The notes: generated by a model from the letters alone, not told the origin. Positions 11,446-24,001 are shown, numbered from the stretch's first letter. The stretch: 64,000 nt of DNA from Syngnathus acus (GCF_901709675.1 NC_051088.1:6771693-6835692), one strand, 5' to 3'. Numbers and translations: made by a program.

Positions 11446-14400
11446 GCGGCTTAAAAACTGATGGACAAAATCCATATATTTTGGAATATCTAATAAAAGG
11501 GTTGTTGAAGGGGCTTAACTGGGACTATACTGATTTCTGATTAGCTCTGACGGGGCCCCTCATTAAAATGTGTTTGCCATTGATTGATTGACTCGTCCAC
11601 TAGGTGGGAGCATTCTTCATGATTCTATTTCTCGTTGCCTTTTTCCATGCAACGGTATTGAAGAGGGAGCACTTGTGGCCCAAAGTCACATTTCATGTGT
11701 ACATTATATAATATTAGATATTTATATAATTATATATTTTGATTGCATCATTTCCAATCAATGTATGTAAAATGTATACATCTGGTTTAATTAACCAATT
11801 TGGCAAAAGAAAGGCTGAATGAAATGAAACATACGTAATTTAAAAACTCTTGGTAATGTAAATATTCTGCAGGTCTGATTTAAGAATAGAGATGCATATG
11901 GTGGTTAACGGGCCATATTTGACCAACCCCAATATGCAAAAGCAATGGGAAACACCGCTTAATCAATTTAATTTATCGCTTAATTCTTACAAATATGTAG
12001 GAACAGTTTGAAGAAGGCTCTTTTTGTTACCAAATGCACAATGAGCCACAGAGCCTCGCTTGAATTGCCGAGGAAAGTTCTCACTTCCAATGACAGACTC
12101 TGGCATGTGCATTAGATGCCGTTGTACATGGCGCAGGAATAGCTATGTAAAAGATTGCGAAGTGAAATTACTGTTTTAGGGTGTTTTAGTGCTCTATAAA
12201 TAGTTGAAGTAGAGTTATGGTATGACCTGTCAAATCTGTGGCGTTTGTATGGGGAATGTGCACCGCCTTGTGGTATCGCCCTGCATAGAAATGATGCAGT
12301 ATGAGCTTTCGGGTGATGGGGCATGATGGGAAAATATACCTATTAAAGTTATACTTATGGTTAAAGGAGAAGAAAAGCCATTTGGTGGTCAACATTGTGC
12401 TCCTATTTGAATAAATATTAAATATTAAATGTTGTCCGATATTTGGCAGTATAAAATTATGAAAGCCTATTAAATAGGTCAGGCCTTCATAATACCATTA
12501 TTAATGGTCATTTGAATATTTTTAAATTATTTCAGAAGTGCACATCAAACTGGTAGCCAGTTGCATCAATGGGTTCCCAAGAAGTGGCTCTCAGCTTCAA
12601 AAAGGTTGAGCCCTGTTACCACTTTTTTTTTTTACAAAACAAGTTTTCCCAAGAAAGAAGCCATAAATGACAATCAAGAAATACAATAATATGTCTCTGT
12701 CCCAGCGAAGATAGATATGACTTTGTTGACGAAATAAGTTGTCTTGAGAGGGACAGCTCTCTTAAGGAATGATGTCTCTAAAAGAGAATCTCAGCGTCAG
12801 ATCACATCCAGCAGCCTGTCCTTTCACTCCATCAACACTCAGAGTCCTACAAACCTTCTTTTCCAGCTTCCACTTTAAGGCCCGTCTTAATGATACGTTT
12901 CATCAGCGGCATCCTGCAGTACATGACACTTTGAGTGAGCTCAGTTTACTGTTTACCATAGTTTACAACCATAATTATCGCTTCAGCTCAGCTGTTTAGA
13001 GACAGAATGTCACAGTGATGCATCTCGCAATGTGGACTTCATAGTTTGCACTCCACCCTGAATACGTGTATACGTGTAGCTACAATATATGTGCTGCTTG
13101 AAAACTCCTAATAAATATAAATTCATAAATGTGCACCCAATAATGTGTGTGTCTTTGTTTGAATCTGGAGATGTACACATAGAGTGTGTGGACAGTACTT
13201 GGACTGTGAGGACTCAGTTGGTCAGGCCAAACTGAGGTACTTTATTCTGAGAATGATCGCGGGTGTTTAATGGACCTTTACTTTCACAGCAGGTGCTTTT
13301 GCCAAGTGCGTCCAAACATGTCCCCATTTTACTCCGTGGTGTGTGAACAATTTCACCTTTGTACATAGCGTGAAAGCACTCACACACACACAGCCGCACT
13401 CTAAAGCACATAAAACCAAAGTGTCTGCAAACCAGACAAAATGTCAAAACTTGAATACACAACCTCTAATGGCCTGCATGGGGCTCAGTGCAGCTGTCAG
13501 ATTGGATGTGTGATAAGCTGGACACTTTTGGAGATGATGACACAATATTAAAGTTCAAGCCCTGTGCCTAATGTTACATATCATTCACCCTCCTGCCCAT
13601 TTGGACGTGTGTTCAGTACCTAATCTGAACAAAGCATTCAGCAGTGTCATGTCAAAGTTCAGTTTCATATGTCCGTTTAAACAATGATTTACATCTGCTT
13701 CAACTATTCGCCAACAAAATTATTCAAGTGCAGTGTGGGATCCAAGATTTAAGGAGTTATTGTTTGTTTGTTTGTTTGTTTGTTTGTTTGTTTGTTTTGC
13801 CAATGACACTAATGAGTGAATGGATTAGTTAAAGTAAAGTAACTTCCCGTGATTTCGATTTGTAAATAATGGTTCCCGTAGAAATAATAGAAATAAACGA
13901 TTGCAGGGTCATTGTTAACCTTGTAGTAACTGTACTGCTTTTAAGTATAATTTCATCATAATAGTTTTATTGAGATGCAGAATTTCATCAGAACCGAAGA
14001 AAATAAAATGTCTTAAGACCCTTTTGACTGCTTTTCATTTGTTTAGTTTTTCAAGTTTTCAATTCAGCTGTTGGCTTTAGCCCAACCCAGCCCTGAGCCA
14101 GAGCGACTGACACATTATGATCCCGCCCGTCCTGCAAGTGCCAACGAGGGAAAACACAAGCGTACTGTATCTGTTTCTTTGTGTCATCAAGTCCTGCACA
14201 TGTTGATGCCTGTGTTCCAAGAATAGAACCAAGGGTCACAGTGCTGAGTGGCTTTCCACAAACTGCCCCCCCCACACACACACACACATTCGAGAGTCGA
14301 CAAGAACGTCCCATTAGTTGTAGACGCAGTATGTTTTCACAGTAGGAGGGCACATATTCCTCTCGTTCGGGGCCATGGGGGCAACATTCCCATGGATTCC

Positions 14401-14960
14401 ATATTACAAGCATAATACCCTAAATGAACATGTACTCAACACTGTGCATGGATGATTAAAATTGAATGGTAGAAGTACATCATGGTAGTTTTTTTACACT
14501 CTTTGTGCATCTGTGATTTTTATCCCTGAGAATAATCCTTTGAAAATGAGTGACATAAAATAACATTAATAAATGCAATAAATTGCAAATTGACTCGATA
14601 TAGTCCTATAGACCTATACACATTTATGTATTTTTATCATACTTGATGAACACATCTTTTTGTCAATTCATGCAAATGAAATGGTAATTTGTAATCTATA
14701 AAATGCATGCATGAAGCCGTTTAGGCATAAATAACGAGACCCACAGCAGTTGTCGATATACATTGGCATATTGCCATGTCCTTTGTCAGTAAATAGAGCT
14801 TGTAAAGAAAACCAGGTATAGCTTTTACTGACTGCATACATGAAAACGTAACCATGTCGACCGAGAGTGTGTGTGAGTGAGTGCGTAACTGTTCTTCAAA
14901 GAGACTGTTTGTAATCAGCTGTCAAAGCATGCAAAGTTCTCATTGTAGCCACTGAGAGTT
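11446..14960. other. Non-coding stretch upstream of the kinase gene
   Basis: No exon or mobile element was identified. A (GTTT)n tract of about 9 copies sits at 13760-13797 and a short (CA)n at about 14271-14287. Regulatory sequence for the downstream kinase gene could lie here but cannot be seen directly. Confidence 0.5.
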
Positions 14961-15112
14961 GAGCTATGTGCTGGGCAGGGAAAAGCTCTCAGGTCCCCTC
15001 GGTATGTTCATCCAAGCAGTGGCAGTGGCAGTGGATGCGAACAACATACTGTATTGACATCATCAGCTTCGCTGCACTCTGAACTACAAGGTGTTTGAAG
15101 AGTTCTGTCTAC
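14960..15112 (+). promoter_or_regulatory. Candidate 5' untranslated exon of the SBK-like gene
   Basis: This more GC-balanced block (with a triple GGCAGT tract) ends GTCTACG followed by GTAAGACTT, a good splice donor at 15113. It lies 0.95 kb before the first coding exon, which itself begins just after a pyrimidine-rich acceptor-like stretch (16045-16067). An upstream non-coding exon here would fit. There is no transcript evidence, so this is an inference. Confidence 0.25.
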
Positions 15113-16077
15113 GGTAAGACTTCAATGTAAATATACTGTTTATACTTATCATGATTATACTCAGATTATCAAATGGCATACTTTCTTATTGCTATTATTC
15201 TAATCATGGCTGTAGTTGCCAGTTCTGATCTAATGACTAACTAACATTGTCTTCTGTGGCTAGCATCAATGGAAAAGTAACTAATGCATAAGTTCTCTTG
15301 GTGCAAATGTGATCTTTGATTTGAGTGATGAAGTTTTCCTTTCAATTTCATTAGCATCAGATGTCAGCACTTGTAGGGGATTCAAATCCCTAAAAAAGCA
15401 ATTGTGTTTATTTATTTCTTTACTGTGGAATTTTAGCTCAAATGTGGAAATATTTTTAATGGGAAAACACGTGCTTTGGGTTACTTCAAAACTCTCGAAT
15501 GAATACTCAGAGACTAACGATCCCTATTCTGCTCTGTTGAAGTGAAAACCTGAAATAATATATAATAATAATTTTTGCAGCAAACCTTTTAGTATTTTAC
15601 TTGCTAATGATTGAAAATGAAGTTGCTCATTTTGAAGCACAGTGCTTTATCTAATGTAGTTCCATTCCTTCATACTATGAAAAATACAAAAATATATTGA
15701 AAAAATTCTAGTTGATCATGATGATCATTCAGGTATATCTGTTAAAACGAGGGCTGTTCAACAGCAGTTTTTTTTTTCTCAGACCGATACCACCACTTTT
15801 GATACGTAATATTTCCCCACAAAACAGTGACAGATAATGGAAAGAACAAAGACTTAAATATCCCAAAATATAAATTTGCCTTAAAATACATAATGTTAAT
15901 GGTAATTTCTAATTTCTCGTTCCTGGTTATAAAATGGCCACGAGAAGGTGACCAATACTCATTTCAGCTGCTGTTACAAGTGATGGCACTTTTAAGTAAG
16001 GCAAAAAAAAGTATCTGTACCGACCCCTGAGAAATTATATGAGTATTTTCTTTGTTGTTCTTATGAGTGGGCTAGAG

Positions 16078-16237
16078 ATGGAGTTGGGCCTCACTGACGG
16101 CAGCCTGATTGATGAACTGATGGTGCTAACATCCCAGAGCCTCACCCAACTGGAGATCCAAGAACACTTCAACGTCATCAAAGAAATTGGTCGAGGAAAA
16201 TATGGCAAAGTGCTGCTGGTCACACATCGTTTCAGGG
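16078..16237 (+). CDS. sbk-like: SBK-like kinase, coding exon 1
   Basis: It codes for residues 1-53 and the first base of residue 54, including the glycine-rich ATP loop. The donor is AGGG|GTACGC, in phase 1. The start at 16078 was chosen because family members begin a few residues before the xxIDEL...LTSQSL block. ATGs at 16039 and 16063 are in frame but lie in a T-rich run ending ATGAG, which looks like an intron end. Confidence 0.85.
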
Positions 16238-18237
16238 GTACGCCTTTGTAATCGCTAACCATGATATCAAATGTTTGTGTTGTGTTGGAACCTGTTCCCC
16301 TGAGACTTCAGATAATACAAAAAATAGTGTGTGACTAAATATAAAATAAATATACTGTAAATAAAACAACTGGCTGTGTTCATACTACAGATCAATTGCA
16401 TGTTAAATTTCTTCCCATTTGTGACATGTTTTAAAAAAAATTCATCAATGAGGACAGTACAATTCAGCTTCAAATCCAACCAATGCCTCTTTTCTATGTG
16501 CATATAAATCGGACACGTATCAGGCATTCAGGGCTGCAGAATCCGGACTTAAGCCTATGTCTTAGACTTGAGTCGGACTCCTTGGCAATTGACTCTGACT
16601 CTTCTTGGACTTGGACTCGCAAAATATTTTAATTGACTCGACCAAGTCCTAGGCTTTCCTGTTCATTCATTAGCTTTGAGTTCTGCACTGTTTTGCAGCC
16701 GACTCTCACTGTTTGGTACAGTTTGCTGCTCTCGGTGGCCAATCTCCTCCTGGTCCCTCCACGAGGTCAACAAGGTTTACTCTTGATCTCATCTTGACTT
16801 GGACTTGGACTTTGACCTTGTGGACTCGGAGTTCATATGGACGCGAACCTTCCGGACTCCGACTTGTCTTGCACTTAGACCTTTGACTCAGACTTGACTT
16901 GGATGCGATAAAGGTAGACTCAACTGCGGCCCTGGTATCATCCAAAGGTGACACACATCTCAATTGTTTGAAGACAGAGGGTGTGAAAAGCAATATCGTC
17001 AAAGAAATTTTTGTAACAAAAAGATGATGCATGAGGACTGAGACCTACAGCGGGGCCATTTTTACTTCCCTAAACACACCGCGCCACATAACGCATGCAA
17101 TTTGTTCACATTAGAAATAACATTTATTTTTGTATAATGAATGACTTGGTTTAACAAAATGCAAGTGTGTGAAAATTAGTCTTAAGTTGAGATTTACACA
17201 TTTCTCTAGCAGTAGGCAAATAGAATCAGTTAATTTGCTAATGTTTCTCATTTAGTAGAAGGGAGATATTTTATACACGGATTCTGCGCAGGGACTCCCA
17301 TGGCTTTGAAAGTCATGCCGAAATCCTCAACAAAGCTGCAGGGATTCCTGCGAGAGTATTGCATCTCCTTACATCTGTCCTGCCACCCCTGCATCGTGGG
17401 CCTCTTTGGCATCGTCTTTCAATCTAATGAGCACTACTGCTTTGCCCAGGAGCTTGTCATTGGGAAGGACCTATTTGCTGTCATTCAGCCTAAGGTATGG
17501 CTGGTAACTGAGCAAAATATTGAAATAGAAAACAAAGTCTGTTTATTCTGTTTTAGCAGAAGAACGTATAGCCACCCATTCATCTGCTATACTGCTAAAT
17601 CATTTATCTGTTTCAGGTGGGTATCCCCGAGTCGGCCGCTAAACGTTGTGTCGTCCAGATTGCCAGCGCTTTGGAGTTCATCCACAGCCGAGGCTTAGTC
17701 CATAGAGATGTTAAACCTGAAAACATTCTCCTGTTGGATCATGACTGCTGCCAGGTCAAGCTGGCTGACTTTGGTCTGGCCCAGAAGAGAGGCACTCTGA
17801 TCAGTTTCATCACAGGGACCCTGCCTTACATGGCTCCTGAGCTTTGTAACGTTGCTCTCCAAGAGGGCCAGAAAGAAGTCACTGCCCCTCCACTGAAAGT
17901 GGAGCCAAGTTTAGACACCTGGGCCTTTGGGGTGCTTATATTCTGCATCCTGACGGGCTACTTTCCTTGGGAGTGTTGCACAGACTCAGATGACTGCTAC
18001 CAAGAGTTTGCTGACTGGTCAAGATTGGGTGAGAATGCCAACACTGAACAGGACAATAATCCTCAATTGTGGAAGAAGTTCACTCCAGAAGCCATGGAGT
18101 TGTTCACTAAGCTCCTGGCTGTGGATGCAGAAAAGAGGTGCACCGAAGGGGTGGTAGGAGACTATGTAGGCAAGGCCTGGCTTAAGAAGAAACATGGAAT
18201 GGAGCAGCAGAAGACAGTAGAAAAAGACAAAGAATAA
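16078..18237 (+). CDS. sbk-like: SBK-family serine/threonine protein kinase (whole gene, 3 coding exons)
   Basis: A cytosolic protein kinase of the SBK (SH3-domain-binding kinase) family. It would transfer phosphate from ATP to Ser/Thr on unknown substrates. The spliced product is 327 residues from ATG 16078. An in-frame ATG at 16039 would add 13 residues, but that stretch looks like a splice-acceptor pyrimidine tract. The N-terminus [20 protein letters not shown] matches the family pattern. Kinase motifs are complete: glycine loop GRGKYGKV (38-45), ATP lysine K60 in MALKVM, helix-C glutamate E75, HRDVKPEN (150-157), DFG (172-174), APE (194-196) and DTWAFG. It is short after the kinase domain: it ends in a Lys/Glu-rich tail and lacks the long Pro-rich tail of SBK1. 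It could be an SBK1-, SBK2- or SBK3-like fish paralogue, and the exact orthology is not decided. Confidence 0.9.
16238..17291 (+). other. SBK-like intron 1 with a degenerate GACTTG/GGACTC repeat
   Basis: An intron of 1,054 bp between clean GT and AG. From about 16547 to 16925 the hexamer-like words GACTTG, GGACTT and GGACTC recur many times with decay. Such GACTTG-rich tracts are common within fish DNA-transposon relics. No terminal repeats were found. Confidence 0.75.
17292..17494 (+). CDS. sbk-like: SBK-like kinase, coding exon 2
   Basis: The acceptor is CTGCGCAG|GGACTCC and the donor CCTAAG|GTATGG. It has 203 bases, entering in phase 1 and leaving in phase 0. It codes for the beta-3 lysine (MALKVM), helix C (FLREYC, Glu 75) and beta 4-5 up to VIQPK. 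Confidence 0.92.
17617..18237 (+). CDS. sbk-like: SBK-like kinase, coding exon 3 (C-lobe and stop)
   Basis: The acceptor is CTGTTTCAG|GTGGGTATC, 122 bases after the previous donor. One exon codes for the entire C-lobe: catalytic loop HRDVKPEN, metal-binding DFG, activation segment with [10 protein letters not shown], the DTWAFG helix F, and TAA at 18235-18237. Placing the whole C-lobe in one large last exon agrees with the compact layout I recall for this family. Confidence 0.93.
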   Translation: MGIPESAAKRCVVQIASALEFIHSRGLVHRDVKPENILLLDHDCCQVKLADFGLAQKRGTLISFITGTLPYMAPELCNVALQEGQKEVTAPPLKVEPSLDTWAFGVLIFCILTGYFPWECCTDSDDCYQEFADWSRLGENANTEQDNNPQLWKKFTPEAMELFTKLLAVDAEKRCTEGVVGDYVGKAWLKKKHGMEQQKTVEKDKE

Positions 18238-18640
18238 TCCTGGACATATACTAATACAATTTCCATTTGCACCATGTGTTGAAACCATGTACATCTATTG
18301 AACATCAGTCCCTAAGTATATTTGAAAATGACTGAATGATTTCAACAACGATGGATTTGTCCTTTGACTTTCCATTTCAAAACATGCGACGACTGAAATT
18401 ATTGTGTCAGGTTTGTATCATTGGACTTACACTAAGTTGCATCTATTGAAATGATTGTACACCCTAATTTAAATTCAAATTCAATTCTTGTTTGTACACG
18501 TGTATACTTCGTATGTGTTTTCCTTTAACATGAAAAAGGTTCAGAAAAACGTTTTTGTTTCACTCATTTAAAAGTAAACCAGTGCACTTTTAAACTACGT
18601 GATATGAAGGGAACCCGGGCCAGAAAGGTTTCACAAGTGT

Positions 18641-18646
18641 AATAAA
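18641..18646 (+). terminator. Probable polyadenylation signal of the SBK-like gene
   Basis: AATAAA at 18641, 404 bases after the stop codon and preceded by ordinary AT-rich 3' UTR-like sequence. It is the first canonical hexamer after the stop that I noticed. Confidence 0.5.
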
Positions 18647-18659
18647 TAAGCAGGCCAAA

Positions 18660-20960
18660 GCCCTGCAGTATGCAAATGTTCTTTTGCTGTCTTCTGTTTA
18701 CTTAACAACAGCTTGGCACAATATTGAACTCTTTGGCTGGGATGTGCACGACTAAACGTGTGAGCATTGCACGTGCTCATGGGTGTTGCGATAGAGTAGC
18801 CACCAAGGTCACCCTGCTGAGTGAAAATCTAATGTCTCAAGTTAACACATCACAACATGTTCTGCATGAACTGAGTAGGCTTGGGAATGTGATGTGTCTA
18901 AATCTGAATTCCATAATAGATGCAAGCTACCATGTTGATGCCGCCATGTCCGCCAGCATGTACCAGTGCCGTGGTGTGACTGGCATGAGAATGAGACGGT
19001 TTTCTTCCTTGCCTCTTCTTTGTCTGGCTCGCAGTCTGCAGGTTCATGTTCAAATCTGTAGCCTTCCTGTACTCCAGCTTCTTTTCCCATTCTTAGTACA
19101 ACCTCAATTTAACACAGTCTGCGTAACACAACACCAGGCGAGCTGGCAAAGAGCTTCCAGTAGTTAACGACAACATTTGTTTTTGTTTTTTGCAAAAAAA
19201 TCTTGCTCGGTCTGTGTTGCACATGAGCAGAAGGTCAGCCATCTTTGATTGCCACCTTTGGCAACTACACTAGGTGAGATCAGAACATGCATGCACCATT
19301 GGTTAGCGCCAATGTGGGTGGAAATAGACTCTATTTGCCGGCAATCAAAACTTTTGAATGTGGCACGCACACATCTCGCATGTGAGGAAAAATCTGCAGT
19401 GTTGTCACTGCTCCTTTTATCGTGGCAATGAATGATGTAAGCGAGTACCCTCATTAAATACAGAATGAGCTGGTGATAACAACTGGCGTCTTGAATATTT
19501 TTGCAGATCTCATGTATCACTCTCCACTGCCAATCTTTCATGCTGGGCATTGAGAACTGAGTGGGACTAACATTCCAGTCCTCATGTAATTGTTCAGCTT
19601 TTGAAATGTTGATCAACTGCTAAATATCAATGCCCAGTTTGCTGCATGGAAGTCCTCAAATACAAATGAATAAGGACCAATTAGAAATGTGAACGTGTGG
19701 CAGGGAATAATAGACACCCCCTCAGACACAAATGAAAAAGAACTAGCAAGAAGTGTGTGCAAACATCAAACAACACTCAGCAGGGATCAAAAGCGAAAAA
19801 CAAAAGAAAGACCATTCTGCTTAGTGCCATATGTATGTGTATATAAAATAATACTGCGCAAAGAAAATTGCAATTCAAATATGATAAAACCCAAGTCAGT
19901 CACGTAAGTAAACAAAATCCTTCTTATGCCATGCCATCATAGAGCCATCAAGTTAAATTGTAACCAAAACAGTGGGTCAACACGCAAATCAATAATTATC
20001 GTAAAGTATAACTCACACAGCATGTAGTACAAATACACGTACAGCACATGTTTTTGGAGACTGCTTGTATTAAATTTTCCTTGCATCACCCTCAAATACA
20101 CTTTTTGAGTTTGTCCTATATACTTTTTCTTTCCATAGAAAAACAACACGATTGTATTTTCTTGAGCTTCTTAAAAATAACATTCCATTTTGAAAAATTT
20201 AAGTTCATAAGGTTTGATATGAGTATAGTGGTAAGAAATTCAGTAGCCTATTGAGAAATTCATAGTAAAGTTCACGAGCAATAAAAAAAACCTTAGCTAC
20301 ATCTTTTGTTCTTTTTTTCAAGAATTGGAATAGAAAATCTTTAAAAATCGTATAGAATCTAGGATAAGGAATCGGAATCATCCAAATTCATACGATCCCC
20401 AACCCTATTTATGAGCATAAGAAAGTTTACTACCTTTACATTTTATAAATACGTGCATGTATGTAATGAAAATCTTGATCAAACAAACAAGAAAACGGTA
20501 TCTGTCAATGGATTACTAAGCAATATTTTTCCTGAAAAAGAAAGAAACAGCAGCAAATGCACAGCTTGTGTCCAATCTCATAACACGATACATCCAATAC
20601 TCTAGATGGCTACACTGTGATAGCAGGTGCATGGAAAGAAATATTTACACAAATCCATCTGTCAATTAACATTCCTGTGTTCAGTCTCTGAGCCAGATAT
20701 GTATCATATAACTCTTTGAAGCTATGGTAAAGACCACTGACCTCAGTGTGACTTTAGTGTGGCTGTCACTCTACATCTTTGTCCTCTTCCCATCTCATTT
20801 TCCAACCTTCTATTGAATAATTCCTTGGCATTTAGCTCCAGCTGGCCCTGGTCTGATGGCAAGTCATGCTATGCAGTGCACTCTCTGAGTTGTTTCAGAT
20901 CACCCCTTGACCTGACTGCACAATGAGGAAGCCTGTGTAATTCTAACTGGAAAGGATTTA
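18660..20960. other. Non-coding stretch
   Basis: Two longer frames (18724-19167 on + and 19164-19616 on -) have no recognisable domain and no exon-like codon pattern. No repeat was identified. Confidence 0.5.
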
Positions 20961-20965
20961 TGGTT

Positions 20966-21360
20966 CGGAGTTAGGGTTAGGGTTGTAGTACAGTTTCAAA
21001 TTAAAGTCAGCTTTTCAAACTAGGGTTAGGGTTTCAAAGAAGGGTTTAAAACTAGGGTTAAGGTTTTAAATTAGGGTTAAGGTTTCAAAGTAGGGTTTAA
21101 GTGTTAGGGTTTGGGTAATTATTTAAGTGTCGACAAGTGTACGGTTTCAAACTAAACTCAAATAAGGGAATACGGTGTTAGGGTTTAAGGTTAGGGTTAG
21201 GTGTTGGGGTAAGGGTTTAGGTGTTAGAGTTAGGGGTGAGGGATATCGTTTAGGGGTTATGGATAGGGTTTAGGTGCTAGGGTTTTTGGTTAAGCGTTGT
21301 CGTAGTTTCAAACTAAAGTCAGCTTTTCACCCTCAGGTTAAGATTTCATGTAGGGTTTTA
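20966..21360 (+). repeat. Degenerate telomere-like repeat block, left arm
   Basis: GTTAGGGTTAGGGTT occurs at about 20979. After it, variants of AGGGTTA, AGGGTTT and TTTCAAACTAGGG recur for almost 400 bases. The composite unit is roughly TTTCAAACTAGGGTTAGGG, a decayed vertebrate telomere motif (TTAGGG) mixed with TTTCAAA. Confidence 0.85.
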
Positions 21361-22254
21361 AACTAAAACAAAACCATCACTTTTAGCAAACCAACTGAAT
21401 AAAGAGAAATAATGGAACATTGCTGTATGTATTTGCCCATTCAATTTGCATCACGTTGCCATAGTGTCCCTCACACACTTGTTCGCTACACCACACTTCA
21501 CAACGGTACAAACACAGAAACAGCAGAAGACAAGGCAGTCAAGCTTGATGACCGTCATGTGGGAGAACTATTAATAAAGCAGCTGTTGCCATGCTGTCTG
21601 TTATGGAAAATCTCCACAACTGGGACCTTTCTCATGTCTATAGCCTTGAATCATTACTGAGGCAAGTACAGGCTAGTACGACCCATTGATGGAAACACCC
21701 CTGGTTGGCCTGGAAGTCAATATGAAGTAACAAGAATGATAAAACAAGGCACCATGTACAACTAACTGAAATAGAGTTTGAATGATTGATATTATTTATT
21801 TTTTACAGTTCATACTATTTCGTTACATTTTGGGTGCGGCATCATTCACAGGCTTAGTCCCTAGGCCCCACGAACTGTGGCGGATTACTGTACGTATAAT
21901 TCCTCATGACTGCAAACCGACTGCCTGTATCTATGTCGATTTATGGGTTCAACTGATTGCAGCTATTACAAATTCTTGCTCACTTTCTTCCCACTTTGGT
22001 AGTCTTTTTTAGCTTCAGATGCAAAGCAGATTCAATCCTACATTGTGATCAATCAGCTAAACATCAGGCAACATATAATGTTTACACAACTGTCAAGGAC
22101 TGCGGCTCACAAATGAGTCCCTTTGGGTGTATGGCTGCATCTGTGATGCCACGGTCCTTTGGTTACCTCTTGATAAAGCATGCAAGGCATGCTGTGACAT
22201 CTGTCATATCTTGTGCATCTGTTAGGTCTTCTACGACACTGTTGAGTCTTTTGT
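21361..22254. other. Spacer between inverted telomere-like arms
   Basis: About 900 bases of non-coding sequence with no visible transposase or exon. It may be the body of a large element bounded by the two arms, or unrelated DNA. Confidence 0.4.
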
Positions 22255-22660
22255 GCTTAAAACCCTAACCCTAGTTTGAAAGCCTAGTTTGAAGCCCTAA
22301 CCCTAGTTTTAAACCACTGCCCAGTGGGCTCCTCGGGAGAGGAATGGGCTAAGGGAGTCAACCCCTACAGAAAATCAATTTCCCCTTGGGTTGGTGTCAG
22401 GAAGGGCATCCGGCTGTAAAAGGTTTTGCTCCAAAGATTTTCTCAGTATAGGCACTCTCAACCACGAGATGGCCATGGACCGTCCCCAGTGGAAGAAAGC
22501 CATATTGAGAATCCAGTCCAACCCAGCGGCTCCTGGAAAGCGGACTTTAAACCGATGATGATGATGATGAGTTTAACCCAATCCTAGTTTTAAACTCTAG
22601 TTTGAAACCCTTACCCAAATTTTAAATCCTAGTTTTAAACCCTAACCTAGTTTTAATGTG
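22255..22660 (-). repeat. Degenerate telomere-like repeat block, right arm (inverted)
   Basis: AAACCCTAACCCTAGTTTGAA and related words, the reverse complement of the left arm, occur at 22259-22315 and again at 22570-22660. The block is split by the LINE tail at 22318-22569. Confidence 0.85.
22318..22569 (+). mobile_element. RTE/Rex3-like LINE 3' tail
   Basis: It contains GTCAGGAAGGGCATCCGGCTG, a short downstream body with GAGATGGCCATGGACCG, and ends CCGATGATGATGATGATGA. A (GATG/ATG)n 3' tail after such a segment is typical of fish Rex3/RTE elements. It is strongly 5'-truncated and inserted into the right telomere-like arm. Confidence 0.65.
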
Positions 22661-22839
22661 CTTTGTATTATTATTATTGGACATTCTGAACATCAACATT
22701 TTAGAATCATTAAGGTAGCGCATAAAACACTTGCTATGATGGCCCTGATTCTGATGTGACAGAATTGAAATTTTACGAACATTCAAGTTTCTATAAAATG
22801 TACATTGTGCCTAAGTAGTGGCCATTAAGTGGGCATTGT

Positions 22840-23197
22840 CCATCCATTTTCTGAACCGCTTAGTCCCCACGGGGGTCGCGGGAGTGCTGGAGCCTATCCC
22901 AGCCATCAACGGGCAGTAGGCGGGGGACACCCTGAACCGGTTGCCAGCCGATCGCAGGGCACACAGAGACAAACAACCATTTGCACTCGCACTCACACCT
23001 AGGGACAATTTGGAGTCTTCAATCGGCCTACCAAGCATGTTTTTGGGATGTGGGAGGAAACCGGAGTGCCCGGAGAAAACCCACGCGGGCCCGGGGAGAA
23101 CATGCAAACTCCACACAGGGAGGGCCGGAGGTGGAATCGAACCCGCACCCTCCTAACTGTGAGGCGGACGTGCTACCCAGTGCGCCACCGTGCCGCC
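22840..23197 (-). mobile_element. tRNA-headed SINE with L2-like tail, perfect target duplication
   Basis: This is the best-preserved copy of the family seen at 10299. On the minus strand the head is GGCGGCACGGTGGCGCACTGG, the B box is GCGGGTTCGATTCC, and the tail ends TTCAGAAAATGGATGG. The 14-bp flanks taagtgggcattgt at 22826-22839 and 23198-23211 are identical. This is direct evidence of target-primed insertion and suggests a fairly recent event. Confidence 0.9.
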
Positions 23198-23211
23198 TAA
23201 GTGGGCATTGT

Positions 23212-24000
23212 GTCCAATAAATTGGATTTTGGATCACTTTTCATTGGTTGGCTATGATTTAATGCCTGGTAATGCTAACAGACTAAAATAGCAGTACCAA
23301 ACCCTTTTTTGGTATGATATTGAATTTTAAAAGCCGATGAACTCCCATGGCTTCTGTTTGGGAATTACTGCTCTTGACATGCTTCATTGTGATTGTTACA
23401 CTTAGGTTCTCTACTTTATACAAGAATGATAATAAAATGAAAACATGATTTTTAGTAATAACATAGTAGAGCAATATTTCTTTAGTTTTTGTATAACTGC
23501 ATTGTTTAACACCATGTTAACCACTGTGTAGATCTCTCACACTGGCCAAGTTTGTAATAGTAATCCTCACAAGTGACATGCTTGCTCTTGATTTTCATCA
23601 AGTTGTTTATGACTGACAACACCATCAAGAGCCCTGCTGCTATGTACTGTTTGGCAAACTAAGTGTGAATAATTACAGTTCCATTGAGCGCGTTATTTAT
23701 TCTCACTTCACCATGACATTTGTTTGAAAGGGTGATACCAAACTAAACTACGAGGGAAAGCAATAGAAATACCAGAGTGGCATTTTTAAAGGACTGGAAA
23801 CCAAGATCAGTTTCTCTTGCGGGTTGCAAAACATTTCTCCACCACTTGCCAACACATACCTAACGGTACTCTATGTATTAGAAGGGCTGCACTTTGTGGC
23901 ACTTTCTGGCAGAAATATTATAAATATTACAAAGCACGTGTTTGGAAGTAGGGTTTCTCCAGGTACACCAACTTTCTACTACATTCCAAAAACGAGCAAT
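23212..24000. other. Non-coding stretch
   Basis: No exon or classified repeat was seen. Confidence 0.5.
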
Positions 24001-24001
24001 T

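Noticed and set aside
18724-19616. Two frames of about 150 codons on opposite strands (18724-19167 and 19164-19616)
   Set aside because: No recognisable domain, no splice context and ordinary intergenic composition.
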